64,000 bases of DNA from the NCBI GenBank assembly GCA_038502055.1, contig JAXRKN010000041.1, forward strand, positions 2,833,501 to 2,897,500, read 5' to 3'. Both the position numbers and the translations under genes were made by a program. Under the pieces are notes generated by a model, which was given only the letters and a program-made list of their open reading frames with translations, did not search any database and was not told where the DNA came from. Shown one piece after another: positions 12,464 through 24,400 of this stretch (position 1 is the first letter of the stretch; each line of letters begins with the position of its first letter). Source of the DNA: Tanytarsus gracilentus. Taxonomy: Eukaryota > Arthropoda > Insecta > Diptera > Chironomidae.

Positions 12464-12840
12464 CTTGTCGAGAGTCACAAATTTTTCACATATCAATATT
12501 GCAATGGTAAATTTTGTTTTAAATCAATTTTTACAGCTCATGATCGGTCAATTTCTTAATTGAGTTTCCGTGTCATGCTTTGCCATTTTGTGTCTAATTT
12601 ACATTGGAGAAATTTCATCAAATGAAATTGGCTGGCTTCTCAAGAGTTTCCCCTCAAATTAACCTCAACATTGGAGTTTTACTAATTTTTATCATTGGAT
12701 ATTTCTTCAGTATGGCGACAATTAATGTCATCTGTGCAGTTTTTCATTAGTTTATGAAATCATATTTTTCTTCTTGCTTCAAAGTCCAACTTTGTTAATT
12801 AGCAAAATGCGTGAAGAAACGATGAAAATGTTAATGAAGA
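12464..12840 (+). pseudogene. broken tandem copy of the sugar transporter
   Basis: This stretch matches the downstream transporter gene across the end of its exon 2, its second intron and the start of exon 3. The tail ...CAATG, a GTAA donor at 12507, a 30-base intron ending TTACAG at 12536, and the exon 3 counterpart from 12537 all line up. The copy reads LMIGQFLN, then a TGA stop, then VSVSCFAILCLIYIGEI, against LIIGRFLNGVSISCFAILCP in the intact gene. Two further disruptions follow: TAA after KSFPSN, and loss of frame after the equivalent of NVMCAV. Similarity fades near 12840. Because the intron is kept, the copy arose by DNA duplication rather than by retroposition. No exon 1 or upstream part is recognisable. 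Confidence 0.85.
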
Positions 12841-12907
12841 TTTTACTAAATTATTTTTAAGCAATATAAAATCTTTAAACACATTTTTTAGCCTTGTAAC
12901 ATACATC

Positions 12908-12915
12908 TATAAAAG
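12908..12915 (+). promoter_or_regulatory. possible TATA box of the sugar transporter gene
   Basis: TATAAAAG lies about 105 bases upstream of the transporter start codon, and ATCAGTT at 12951-12957 could be an initiator. The spacing of 46 bases between them is longer than the usual 30, so the pairing is uncertain. Confidence 0.3.
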
Positions 12916-13012
12916 TTTTTACAATACACTGCAGTGTGTAAAATAATCTTATCAGTTTCACATAGATATTTTTCAGTCTGCATGAGAAACTCAAAGTAGT
13001 TCAGTGATAAAA

Positions 13013-14451
13013 ATGAGCTCTGACAGAAAACTTTTAATTATTTTAACTTCAGCTGCTGGTAATGACAAAATTCTGAATGAAACATATAATTTCTTTATCC
13101 TATTTTCAAGCATCGATTGGTGGAACAATCTTTGGTCTCACACTGGCATGGTCAGCACCTGTAGCTCTCGAAATTATTGAAAATGAAAATTTTAAGTTTT
13201 ACGTCAGTGCAAAAGCTTTTGGATGGATTGCTGGAATCATGGCGCTTGGTGGATTTTTTGCAGCTCCAATGGCAGGATGTGTCAGGAGTCTATTGGGTAC
13301 TAAAAATACCATCATTATGTTCTGCACTCCTATCTTTGTCGGTCAAGTATTCATAATTTTTGCATCGGATATCTCAATGGTAAAATTTAAACGTTCATTA
13401 TGAAATTGAAAAATTATAACCTTTCTTACAGTTAATAATCGGTCGATTTCTCAACGGAGTGTCAATTTCATGCTTTGCAATTTTGTGTCCAATTTACGTC
13501 GGAGAAATTGCGCCAAATGAAATTCGAGGTGCCTTATTGAGTTTCTTTCAAGTCAATCTGAATCTCGGAATCTTATTGATTTTTATTGTTGGATACTTCT
13601 TTAATATGTCAACAATTAATGTCATGTGTGCTGTGATTCCAATAGCTTTTGCAATCATATTTTTCTTCTTACCGGAAAGTCAAAAATTGATTAAGAAAAA
13701 TTGCGAAGAAAAAACTTTGAATGAGTTAGTGCAATTGCAAAAATATTCTACCGATCTAGAAACTGAAATTGACAATGAAACAAAATTTAAGAGTGCAATG
13801 ACTTTTAAGGATCTTCTTAATGATCGAGCCACTGTTAAGGCGACAATAATAATTTTAATGCTTTTCATGTTCCTTCAAATGAGCGGTCAAAATGTCGTTT
13901 TATATTATGCCACAACAATTTTCCAAGAAGCTAGAGTGAATATCGACGCCGAATTGTCATCATTGATAATATCTTTAATTGGAGTGCTCGCTATTTTATT
14001 AGCAACATTTTTTGTTGATAAATTTGGCAGGAAAGTTCTATTAATTGCTTCATTTTTATTAGCTTTTCTTGGACTCATTGGAATTGGAACATTTTTCAAA
14101 CTAAAAGAATTAGAAGTTGACACAAGTAAAATCGAATGGCTTCCACTTGTTTCTTTATGCATTTTCATGTTTGCTTTTAATTTCGGAATTGCACCAGTTA
14201 CTTTCACTTTGCTAGGTGAAATTTTTAAACAAGAAGCAAAAAATTATGTCGCTCCGATGGGTTTAATGGTCAATTTTTTCCTAAGCTTCACTTTAGGGTT
14301 CACATTTCCATTAATAGTTGACGCAATCAGTTTAGGATTTACATTTTATATTTTTGCAATTTTTACATTTTTTGGCACAATTTTTTCTATATTTTACGTT
14401 CCCGAAACGAACGGAAGATCATTTGATGAAATACTTAAATTATTAAAGTAG
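13013..14451 (+). CDS. MFS sugar transporter, trehalose transporter (Tret1)-like
   Basis: Three exons, 13013-13058, 13111-13379 and 13432-14451, give 444 residues, the size of insect sugar porters. The start MSSDRKLLIILTSAAG runs straight into the first membrane segment. Family signatures are present in order: GRFLNGVSIS, PIYVGEIAPNEIRGAL (the PxYxxEIAPxxxRG motif ending the first half), FLQMSGQNVVLYYA (the QxxGxNxxxYY substrate-site motif), DKFGRKVLLI (the second-half GRK loop), and PETNGRSFDEIL (the PETKG C-terminal motif). The matching first-half loop is degenerate (VRSLLGTKNTII, without GRR). The protein should sit in the plasma membrane and carry a sugar, probably trehalose or a hexose; the substrate is inferred. 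A broken tandem copy lies just upstream. A poly(A) signal AATAAA at 14454-14459 follows the stop almost at once. Confidence 0.9.
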
Positions 14452-14823
14452 TTAATAAAAAATATTTTGAGCATATTTCTAATTTTTAATCGTTTGCATG
14501 ACTCTCACACAGCACATGTTTTTGATCATCAACGACTTTTATGCACAGCACATGTACGAGAAAATGTTTTTCTCTTCGTCCAATTTACTCGTCTCGTAAA
14601 ATTCAAACGCAAGCGGTTCAAAAATCTGATTCGGTTCAGTCTGAAGAAGTTAGTGTTAAGGTGTTGAACGAGAGAATTTTTCTTCAATCTTTTTACCAAT
14701 AAAATCGAACTTTTTTGAATTGTAATTGGCGTGGCGATGTGTGCTGGAGTGTAGTGCTTCGTAGTATTATGTTAGTTGTGGGAAAAGGTGTGAAATTGTG
14801 TATGTAAAAATAAAATTTGCAAA

Positions 14824-17800
14824 ATGACTGAATGTACTAGTTATATCAAAAACTTATTATCTCAGATGAGCACAAAATTCAATGAGCAGACAAATTCGGA
14901 GTTAGTGAAGAATTTGGATTTTCAAGAAGATAAGACATTGAAGTGGAAAACATTAATTAACAATACATATGCGAAAAAAGATCGCGAGAAAAGAAATAAA
15001 AATAGAAATAAAGATGGTGAAGATTCGACTACGGTCGACGATGATAAAAGTTCCATTCAACCATCGTCTTCCACCGCCTCAACCTCGTCAGCTACAATGA
15101 GTAAAAATAATACAAACAGTACTACAGTCAGTGATAAAAAGAACACTAAATCTACGAGCATGGAAAGTGCCGAAGAAGAGGCAAAATCTAATCTAATAAT
15201 AACTGAGAAGTTTGGTAATAATGTTAAAGAGAAAAAAATCGTAATTGACGGCGATGATTTACATACACAAAAAAGTGCTGCTGCACAACAAGCAAGCAGC
15301 ACACACACAAATACGAAGAAAGAGTGTAACGACGACGTTGAAAAAAATATTAATTTACCTCAATTGAATGCGAGCAGTCAAGCAATAACCACTGTAACAT
15401 CATCAACATCAACAACAACTGATAACAAGCTGAAACACGATGATAATATAGAAATAATGAGCAGTACTAGTAGTGGTGTTGGTGGTGAAGATGATAAGCG
15501 TAATGCTGGAGGCTTAACAACGAAAAGTAAAGCGCCGAGCAGCAATGGTGGTAAAGTTATTGATAAAACAACCTCATCGCCTCGAAATTTAAGAAGTCAC
15601 AATAAGAATTCATCAGCGAATAGCTCACTAAATTCGACAACACTAATACAGCGACAGACGAGCAGCAGTATGTCGGATGATAAAAATAAAAGTGATGAAA
15701 TGGCAATTAAGAGCGATTTAGAGGAGAATGAAATAAATAATGAGGATTCATCAACTACAAATGAAACAGCGCAATCTTTCGTGGTGAAAAAAGGACGTGG
15801 ACGTCCTAGATTGGAATCGAAAAATACGAGCGTTCCTAATGAGTCAAAAGTAGTGAATAATAATAAAAGTATAACAACGTCGACGGCGACAGAGACGGCT
15901 GCGCAAGCCGACCAACCCACTGAAAGTGAATTGGAAATGAACCAAAAACGTGCTAGTCGTGGTAGAGTGTTAAAATCGCGATCGATATTAGAGCCGAGTG
16001 AGGAGAAAAAATGTGAAACGCCGACTATTTCTACTAGCGTAAGTGCTCCAAAAAGTGAAGATGGTGAAGTGAAAAAAGAAACGGAAACCGATGATTCTTC
16101 TACACCAATACGTCGCAGTGGTAGATCGCGGAAATTAGCAGGTGATGAAAAAGAGGAAAAGGATAATAATGGCAAGATGGTGGAAGGAGAAAAGGACAAA
16201 ATGGAAATTGATGGCAATCAAAGTGAAGAACAAAATAAACGAACACGATTGACAACGAAAAAGTCAAATGAAGCTGAATCGGCGGATGATAATAAGAGTG
16301 AGACAAAATCAGTCAACGATGATGATGTAAAACCTCGGCTTTTAATGACTATCCGTACTGATAAGTCAACAGCTGTTCCAAAAATTATTGCACTACCAGC
16401 TAGTGCAGGCAGTGGGAATAGTAATAATAGCAGCGGTGCTCCTTCAAATGCATCAACTGCAGCCGACAATGATCAAGAAGAAAAAATTGTAAAAAAGCGA
16501 GGTCGTCGACCGAAAGCGGCCTCAATTACAAAACCAATACAAGTAAAAAAATCAACTAGATTAGCTAAAGACGATTTGGATGCAAACATATCTTCTGCAC
16601 CTGCACATAGTCCTCGCAAGGACCCTGCATTGCTTTCAGCACCAGCTTATGGACGAATGCGATCACAAAGACGCATTAAGCCAACAGCAAAAATTTTAGA
16701 AAACGAAGAACTTCGTCAAGGATTTGAAGTAACAAATTGTAAGCGGTTAAGTTTGAGCAATGAAAATTTAATGATGGAAGCATATGAACGGAGCCCGCCT
16801 ACGGCAAGTCGTAGCGGAAATGACAGCAGTAATAACCGATCTCCAAATGTTTCGTCACCAGAGTCTAAAAATGCTACGGTTGATATTCCAGCCCAAGTTG
16901 CTGAAATACTCAAAAATAATGCTAAAAAGCCCTGCCGCGATCCTCAGGAATTTTTAAATGAAATAAAGAGCTTTAAGATAGGAACTAACAGATCTCCGGA
17001 AGATAACAAGAAACTAACAAAAAGTCAACACAGACGATTGATAAAGCAAAAAGAAAAACATTTGAGCTTACTGGGCTTGCAACCTCGAAATGAATACACA
17101 AGCAGTTCCGATGAATCAGACTCGGAAGAATTTAATCCTACAACTTCAAATCGATCAGTGTCATCACATCGACCTGCAATTACACTGAGATTACGCAATC
17201 AACATAAGGCTTCGATCGAGAGTCAAAAGCAAAGAAATATACAATTGAGAAAACGTGAGCATAGCGATGCCGTGCATGGCGAGAAACGTTTGAAATTGTC
17301 ATCGAATGAAAAAATTCCTGAGCTTGATTCAAGTGACGATGATTGTATTGTAATTGAGAGCAGAAATGAAGGCACTTACGGAAATAGTAATGGGAAAGAA
17401 AACAGCAATATAAATCTCATATGTTCATGCCATCAAAAGACCAAGTATTACATGCGCCAAGGTCAAAATGTTTCGTTATCAGTAAATGGAAAAATCTTTT
17501 GTTGTGCAATTGATGAAATTGAGAAGAGAAAAATTGGTTGTACAAATGAGCTCACGGAATCTTTAATAAGTCTTTATCGGCCGAGTGTAAAGGTGAGCTA
17601 CATGGTTTTGTGCAGCAGCCATAAGAAACGTCTTGCATCACACAACTGCTGCTCAGGGTGTGGATTATTTTGTACACAAGGAACTTTCGTTATATGCGAC
17701 AACAAGCACTTCTTTCATCGCAATTGTGCAACAAAATACATCCTCAATACACCATACGATCCCAATAATCCCAACTACACGGGACCAACACTTCTTCTTA

Positions 17801-20216
17801 AATGTCCACATTGTGGAATCGATGCTCCCAGCTACGATTATCGAGTAACAATGCGATGTGAAAATTTACCAGTTTTTGTGCAACATCGCAGTAATGTTCC
17901 GTGAGTATTTTTCACTTATGTTTACATAGAAATGAAACTTTTGTGGCATTGCGCCAAATTAAATTTTAATTAATATGTTTCTTCTTCTTTATAATGTAGA
18001 AAATCAGCGAAAATGGGCAACATGCTGCGCCATCCACAACAAAATCCTCAAGTGCAATTGAATAGTCTCTCGTTGAATATTGACAAACTCATTCCCGATA
18101 ACATCATACAAATCCTAAAGACCGCCTATGATCGCTTGCGACTTCAACATCCCGGCACTGATCTCTCAAAAGTTTATCAACCAAAGGATGTTTTTCAAGC
18201 TATTTATCGGAACGATGGAGATGAACGCATGGCAGAGATTGTTGCATCTGGTTTCAATCTCATGACACCCCTCAAAGATTTCCACAATGGAACTGCTCTG
18301 CATTTAGTCTCAAATTTTGGTTCATTGACTATGACTTACATGATTGTATGTCGTGCAAATTCAAATGATTTCATCAATATGATGGACAAAGAGATGCGAA
18401 CACCAATTATGTACTCAGTCGCTGGTAAAAAGCACGATATTTTAAAACTTCTTTGTCAGAGTGGTGCGGACGTAACCATTAAAGGACCCGATGGCATGAC
18501 TGTCCTGCATCTCGCCGCTAAAAGTGGAAACATCACTGCCACACAAATAATACTCGAAAACTATAAGCAAATCGCTACAATTTCAAAATTACATAAATTC
18601 ATTAACACAACTGACGATGGACATTGGACTCCGGTAAAAAATTTATAAGTTTTTCTGAAATTTAAAATGAAATTTTTCGTTTCATTTTCAGATGGTTTGG
18701 GCTGCCGAAAATGGTCACGGAGAAATAGTTAACTATTTGATTAGTCTCGGTGCTGATTGTAATATTTGTGACAATGAGAACAACACTGTACTCCATTGGG
18801 CGTCGCTTGCGGGCAAACTCGAATCAATTTATCCTTTGGTATCAAACAGTGATCTGAACATTCAAAATATGCATGGTGATACCGCCCTCCATATTGCTGC
18901 ACGCCAAGCGAAACCCAAAATTTGTATGCTGTTGATGGCACATGGTGCAAATTTGAATATCAGAAACTTGGCAAATGAATCTGCACTTGATGTCGCTGAT
19001 GAGAAAGGTGAATGTGCAAAGTTGTTGAAATTCAATATGGAATTGAGAAGCCTTGGAATTGGAGGATGGAAGTCAACCATTGGAGATAAATTAGTTTTGT
19101 CAAAGTAGGATTTAAATAATTTTAGAAATTGTTTGATTAATTTTAATATTTCAGTGACATCTCAAATGGACGTGAAGTTTATCCCATCCAGATTATGAAA
19201 AATCTTTCACTTCCACACACCGAGGAAATTATTTTACCGGACTTTAAATACATCACTAAGAATATTCTTCTTCAGAACTCTATTCAAATTGATCAGAGAA
19301 TTTCACAAATGAGAATTTGCTCGTGCAGTGACAAGTAAAAAAGCCCTTTGACCTTTTAAAATAAACATGCTTAATATTTCAATTTCAGTTGTATCTCCGA
19401 GAATTGTCAATGTGCTCAAATTTCATTGCAAAATTGGTATAATGTCGATGGTCGTGTCATCGCAAATTTTAACTATGCTGATCCTCCCATGCTTTTTGAA
19501 TGTAACGACGTGTGTGGATGCAATAAGTTATTATGCAAAAATCGTGTGGTTCAAAATGGAATTAAATTACCGCTCATCGTGTTTGAGTGTGACGATAAGG
19601 TGAAAGGTTTTGGAGTCAAGTGCCTCACTAGAATTCGCAAGGGAGCATTTGTTGCACAGTATCTAGGTAAATTGAACACGTCAGTAATAATTTGAAAATT
19701 TTAAAAAAATTATAATTTTAGGCGAAATATTGACTGATCAAGAGGCTGATCGACGAACTGACGACAGTTATTTCTTCGATTTAGGTGCATCTGATGTAAG
19801 TTTAATTATAATGTGATAATTTTTAATTTAAATAAATTATTTTTAGCACTGCATTGACGCCAACTTTTATGGCAACGTTAGCAGATTCTTCAACCACTCA
19901 TGTTCACCAAATATTGTTCCAGTGCGCGTGTATTTTGAGCATCAAGACTTGAGATTCCCAAAAATTGCTTTCTTTGCATCTAAGGATATCGAAGCTGGAG
20001 ATGAAATTGCGTAAGTTTTACAAATTATTTTTATTTAAAAATTCAAACTTAATAAAAATATATTTTAATAGTTTCGACTACGGTGAAAAATTCTGGATGA
20101 TCAAATACAAGTTTTACAAATGCTTATGCAAAACTGACAAGTGCCGATATTCAGCAGATACTATCGACAAAACTGTAAGCGAATATAATCAACGACACGG
20201 ACAACTTCAACAGTAA
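14824..20216 (+). CDS. G9a: histone H3K9 methyltransferase G9a / EHMT
   Basis: Eight exons (14824-17900, 18000-18633, 18692-19104, 19155-19334, 19389-19666, 19722-19795, 19847-20010, 20072-20216) give 1654 residues, close to the fly protein. The first exon alone codes about 1025 residues: a Ser/Thr/Asn-rich, charged tail with two AT-hook-like motifs (KKGRGRPR at 322-329, KKRGRRPK at about 557-564), then a Cys-rich zinc region (864-1022). Ankyrin repeats follow at about 1070-1375 and include GHWTPMVWAAE and LHWAS, the aromatic residues that bind methyl-lysine in vertebrate G9a and GLP. The pre-SET region (CSCSDNCISENCQCA), SET domain (NHSCSPN at 1568-1574, FDYG at 1608-1611) and post-SET (CLCKTDKC at 1624-1631) complete the enzyme. 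It should place mono- and dimethyl marks on H3 lysine 9 in euchromatin. The start has an AAAATG context. Confidence 0.97.
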
Positions 20217-20385
20217 AGAACAAAATTTTGATCGTCAATCGAGGTTTAAATTTAAAAATATTTGGATTAGACTAGAAAAAATTAGAAGCCGGTGTGCAAC
20301 TCACAGTTTTGAGACAATTTATGAATTGAGATTTTTATTTAGAGAAAAAAAATCCCGAAATCATCACTTTAATATCCAGAGAGAA

Positions 20386-20391
20386 AATAAA
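20386..20391 (+). promoter_or_regulatory. candidate poly(A) signal of G9a
   Basis: AATAAA, 170 bases after the G9a stop codon. A second AATAAA follows within about 20 bases. Confidence 0.45.
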
Positions 20392-20399
20392 CTTTATAG

Positions 20400-21492
20400 A
20401 TTTTAATAAACTATTTAATAGATGTGAAAACTGCACGATTTAAGAGGTAAATAATTTGCTCACTATCATCATAATGCTTAAATATTCAATTTAGAATTTC
20501 TTGATCATTAGTCAAATTGTATCCCATTGCGATTGCCAATTATTTTTAAACTAGTTTGAATTTCTTAGTCTGTGAACTAAAATGAGTTTTATTATTAACT
20601 GCCATGCATGAAAAATTGAAAAAAAATTTGCCATATTTTTTAAGAACTATTCTTTTGATGCTAATCGACCAAAGTAAGAGAAATTTTTATGATTTAAAAT
20701 CACATCAAAACATTTTATTAATTTTTAAGTACAAAACAATTTCTAAATGTGCTACACGAAAAAAAAAATTAACCAAAGCATTATCACGATATCAAATTAT
20801 AATTATGAATAATTTATGTACCAAAAAAAAATAAATCCAAATTAAACTGTTTGAGAAAATGTATGAATAAAAAAATTTAGAAGAGAAATTGATATTTTTA
20901 AAAACATTTTTGAGTTTAATCCAAGCATAAAAAAGTTTAACTTTCCCACCACTAGATGTCTGACTCTCTCGCTCTCTTGAATAATGTAAACTCAAGAAGT
21001 CTCTCACAAAAAATATACAACATGAGTAAAAGAAAAATTTTCAGTTGCATTTCTCACTCGGAGCTATCAAAACCTCGAAATAAAACCTCCGCTCCGTTTT
21101 TCATTGTTATATCGGTGAGAAAAGAGAGAGAAGAAGAGATTATTGTGGTGCAATTGAAATCTTTCCGCAAAAAAAATTGTCCTTGAGGCAAGAAAATAAA
21201 ATTAATATTTCGTCCCAAAATTTCGCGTTAAAGTGTGAAAAAAATTTCTTGCACATTTTACAGCTCGAAAAAAATATAAAAAAGGAAAGAGGTGTGTGCA
21301 AAAAAAAGAGAAGAGAAAAAGGAATACGCAAAAGAGGAATAAGAAAAAAATTTATTGTGTTCATGAGAATTCTTCCTTCGACATAAAAAAGAAGCAGTGA
21401 AAAAGAGCAGATAAATTTTTTTAAAAAAGCATTTTTTAAGCACTGCAATGCGTGATTTTTGTCTCATCAACAACAACAGTACAAGTGAAAAG
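20400..21492 (+). other. G9a to Unc-76 spacer and likely Unc-76 5' leader
   Basis: AT-rich sequence with purine-rich runs and short open frames without recognisable domains. The last part must carry the Unc-76 leader. An in-frame ATG at 21448 precedes the chosen start at 21493 and would add 15 residues. Confidence 0.4.
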
Positions 21493-24400
21493 ATGGCTGA
21501 GCTGAAGTTTGAAGCACCTTTAGCGCAGTTGGAAGAGGACGAATGGGGTACAGTCGACTATCAGTCAGTCACTGCCACCACCGATTCCCTCAACTATTTG
21601 AACAATCTAAAAGAGAATCTCTTAACGATTGACGATAATAAACTCAATAACAACAACAATACGATTGAGAACCTTAAAATGAATGCAACAAATAGCATTA
21701 ATAATAACAATATAAATAAAATTATTACAAAAGATAACGTCGATAATTTCAATGAGGCATTCACGGGCAGTCTCGAGGATTTAGTCAATACATTTGATGA
21801 GAAAATCACCAAGTGTTTTGGCAATTATGAGCAGTCTGTCGAAGAAATTGCGCCGATTCAAGTCCGAAGTCAAGAGGAGATTATGAACGAGTGTCAGTAA
21901 GTAGCTAGAAATTTTAATTTTTTTTTATTATTATTACATTTGCCACTCGACGAAACGCAGCTCCGGAGATTGAATGTTTTTCTTATAATTAATCTTCGTG
22001 TCATCCACCCACACACCTTTGAATTAAATCTCTTTTTTTCTCTTCTTTTCTGTTCGAGATCTTCGAGATTCGAGTATTCTCGAATTACGATGGCGTTAAA
22101 TCATAATAAAGATGAAAAATGTGTGGAAATTTGAAGAAAACTTTGAAATTTTATGTGAATAAAAAAAGTGATAATCTCTTGATGGGTGTTAAAAATTTAT
22201 TGCAAAATTTGTTTGTAAAAATTTTAAAATTTAATAAATAATTTTCAAACCCCATGCAAATAATTGAGCAAGAATTTCATGCACCAAATACTATAATTTC
22301 ACACAATAATAAAACAACTCATCCTCAATTTATAATCTCGATAAATAATCATGTCATTTCCCCTCTCTTTTTCTACGTGTCATGCCGCTATGTATCAAAA
22401 AATTTAAAAACCTCGTAAAACAGACTATGCCAAAATCGAGACTTACCGAAATACATTAAAATTAATTTCGCCAAAATTTGTGTCTAATGTAAACGAACCT
22501 TAATGGAATCTCTATGAGAAAAAAAGATGAACAGTAAAAAATCATCAAATAGCACAAAAAATAATTTTGCGGAAAAAAAAAACTTTATTTTTTGTAAACA
22601 TTCAAAAATCAGCTCATGGCTAATGCTGATGGTTGAGCTGTCGAAATGCTTTGTAAATGTGTCAGAAGAAGAGAAAAGAATCATTTGCGGCTAATTTCAA
22701 TTTTCAGCGTGTGGAAGGTGTTCATAACTGTTACTTCCCCATATTATTTTTCGATATTCGCGCTGTTTTAAAAATTCCGCAAAAAGAAATGAACCTTACC
22801 TGTCGCTCGTTTAAAAGTCATCGACACTACACAAAGAAGTTGAGTGTCAGCGTGAACTTTTACCATATGAACATCTGCAAAAAAGAGCAATTTAATTTAA
22901 ACCGTAAACATAGTAAGACAAAAGTGATTTTGTGAAAAGGGTTTCAAAACAAAAAAAGCCGCCTGTGTAATAAAATCGCATAAAAAATGTCTTTCGGATG
23001 TAAAAAAAGAAAAAGAAAATTTTATTCTCCTTTTTTCGTCATTGCGCAGTCGCATCATCGACAAAACTAGACTCGCATTGCATGTAAACAGAAAATTTTC
23101 ATATGCGAAAGAGAAAAATCTCTCGATTTTCGATGGTCGGGTGAGAAAAATCAATATTTGGAGTGGTGAGAGAAAATTTAGCGTGGCATCGCGTATTTCT
23201 AGACTGTATGAGTGGAAAATGTCGAGAATTGTGTGAGTGAAAAATAAAAGGAAAAAGGAAAATGATTTTTTAAGGGTTCCATGATGACTCACCACTTGAT
23301 TCCACCTCATACCGTTGCGTTTTAGTTTACCGAAAATCACTTTACAAAATGCCGTGAATCATTTTATTATTTCATTGTATAAAATGCGCAAATGATTTTT
23401 CAGACAGACATGAATAGAGCGGAGGGATGAATTGAATGCACTGTTGCCAGATTTTATCTACATGACAGATTTATCGTCCACATTGTACCAGTTTTGTGTT
23501 TCAATGACATTTTAATCGCTCACATTTCACCGTTCGACATTTGGTCTCTTTTTGGCGATTCATACGCCCACACTTAAACGTTTTTAAACTCTAAATTGAA
23601 ATCAAAAAATTATCATATGTTTATGGATGATGCAACTTGATACTTTCTGCCAAATTTCACTGTGAATCATCATTTTAACCTCACAAGTTTGCGTGAACGT
23701 ATGAATTAAATTGTGTGATCTATTTATCTATTTTTAAGTGTAAAAATTGCTCATCATTATTGCCTCTATTTTTTGTGCTCTCTTTCATGACCAATCGCTC
23801 ATTCAAGATCACTTGTGCTGTCTTTCATTTCTTCTTCCTACTCGGTACGCAAAGCGGGTTAAAAAATAAATAAAAAGCGCTAATGGAAAGAAATTTTCGG
23901 CGTCTGAAGGACAGGAGACACGATGACCACAATTTTTTCTTTGTAATAATTCATAACACACCTAAAATATTTTGATGAGATATCGAGGTTGAAATTTGAC
24001 GATGAGGTTAAATAAAATTTTTATGATTCAAAAATATTTTCAACTCTTTTTTGAATATAAATTTTTTATGCACAAATCATGTAACATAATCACAAAGATA
24101 TTTTCGATAAATTGAATATTTTTACGACCTGATAGTCGGACTATCATCCAAACAAAAGAAAAATGACCTTCCTTACTCTCTCTCTCTATCTTTCTTTCTT
24201 CTTTCGACTACCTCTCTTTCGTAAAATGTGTGCTAGAAATAATAATCAGAAGTGAATTCGTTTTATCGCCATCAATTTATATATTTTTTTTACGTTTTCG
24301 ATCCTCTTTCTATTTTTATAAGTTTTCTTGTTTCTCTCTTCAAAAATGCATTCCATATTTTTTAAGGGCTTAGAAGGTTGTTAAAAATTTCTGTTCATCG

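Noticed and set aside
15057..16469. Several long minus-strand open frames opposite G9a exon 1, including one of 206 codons
   Set aside because: They are shadows of the Ser/Asn-rich G9a coding frame, whose codon use produces few stops on the other strand. They show no domain and low-complexity Ser/Phe/Leu composition.
22897..23340. 147-codon minus-strand frame in the Unc-76 intron
   Set aside because: Phe/Ser/Leu-rich, overlapped by frames on the other strand, no splice sites or domain; its length is expected by chance for AT-rich sequence.
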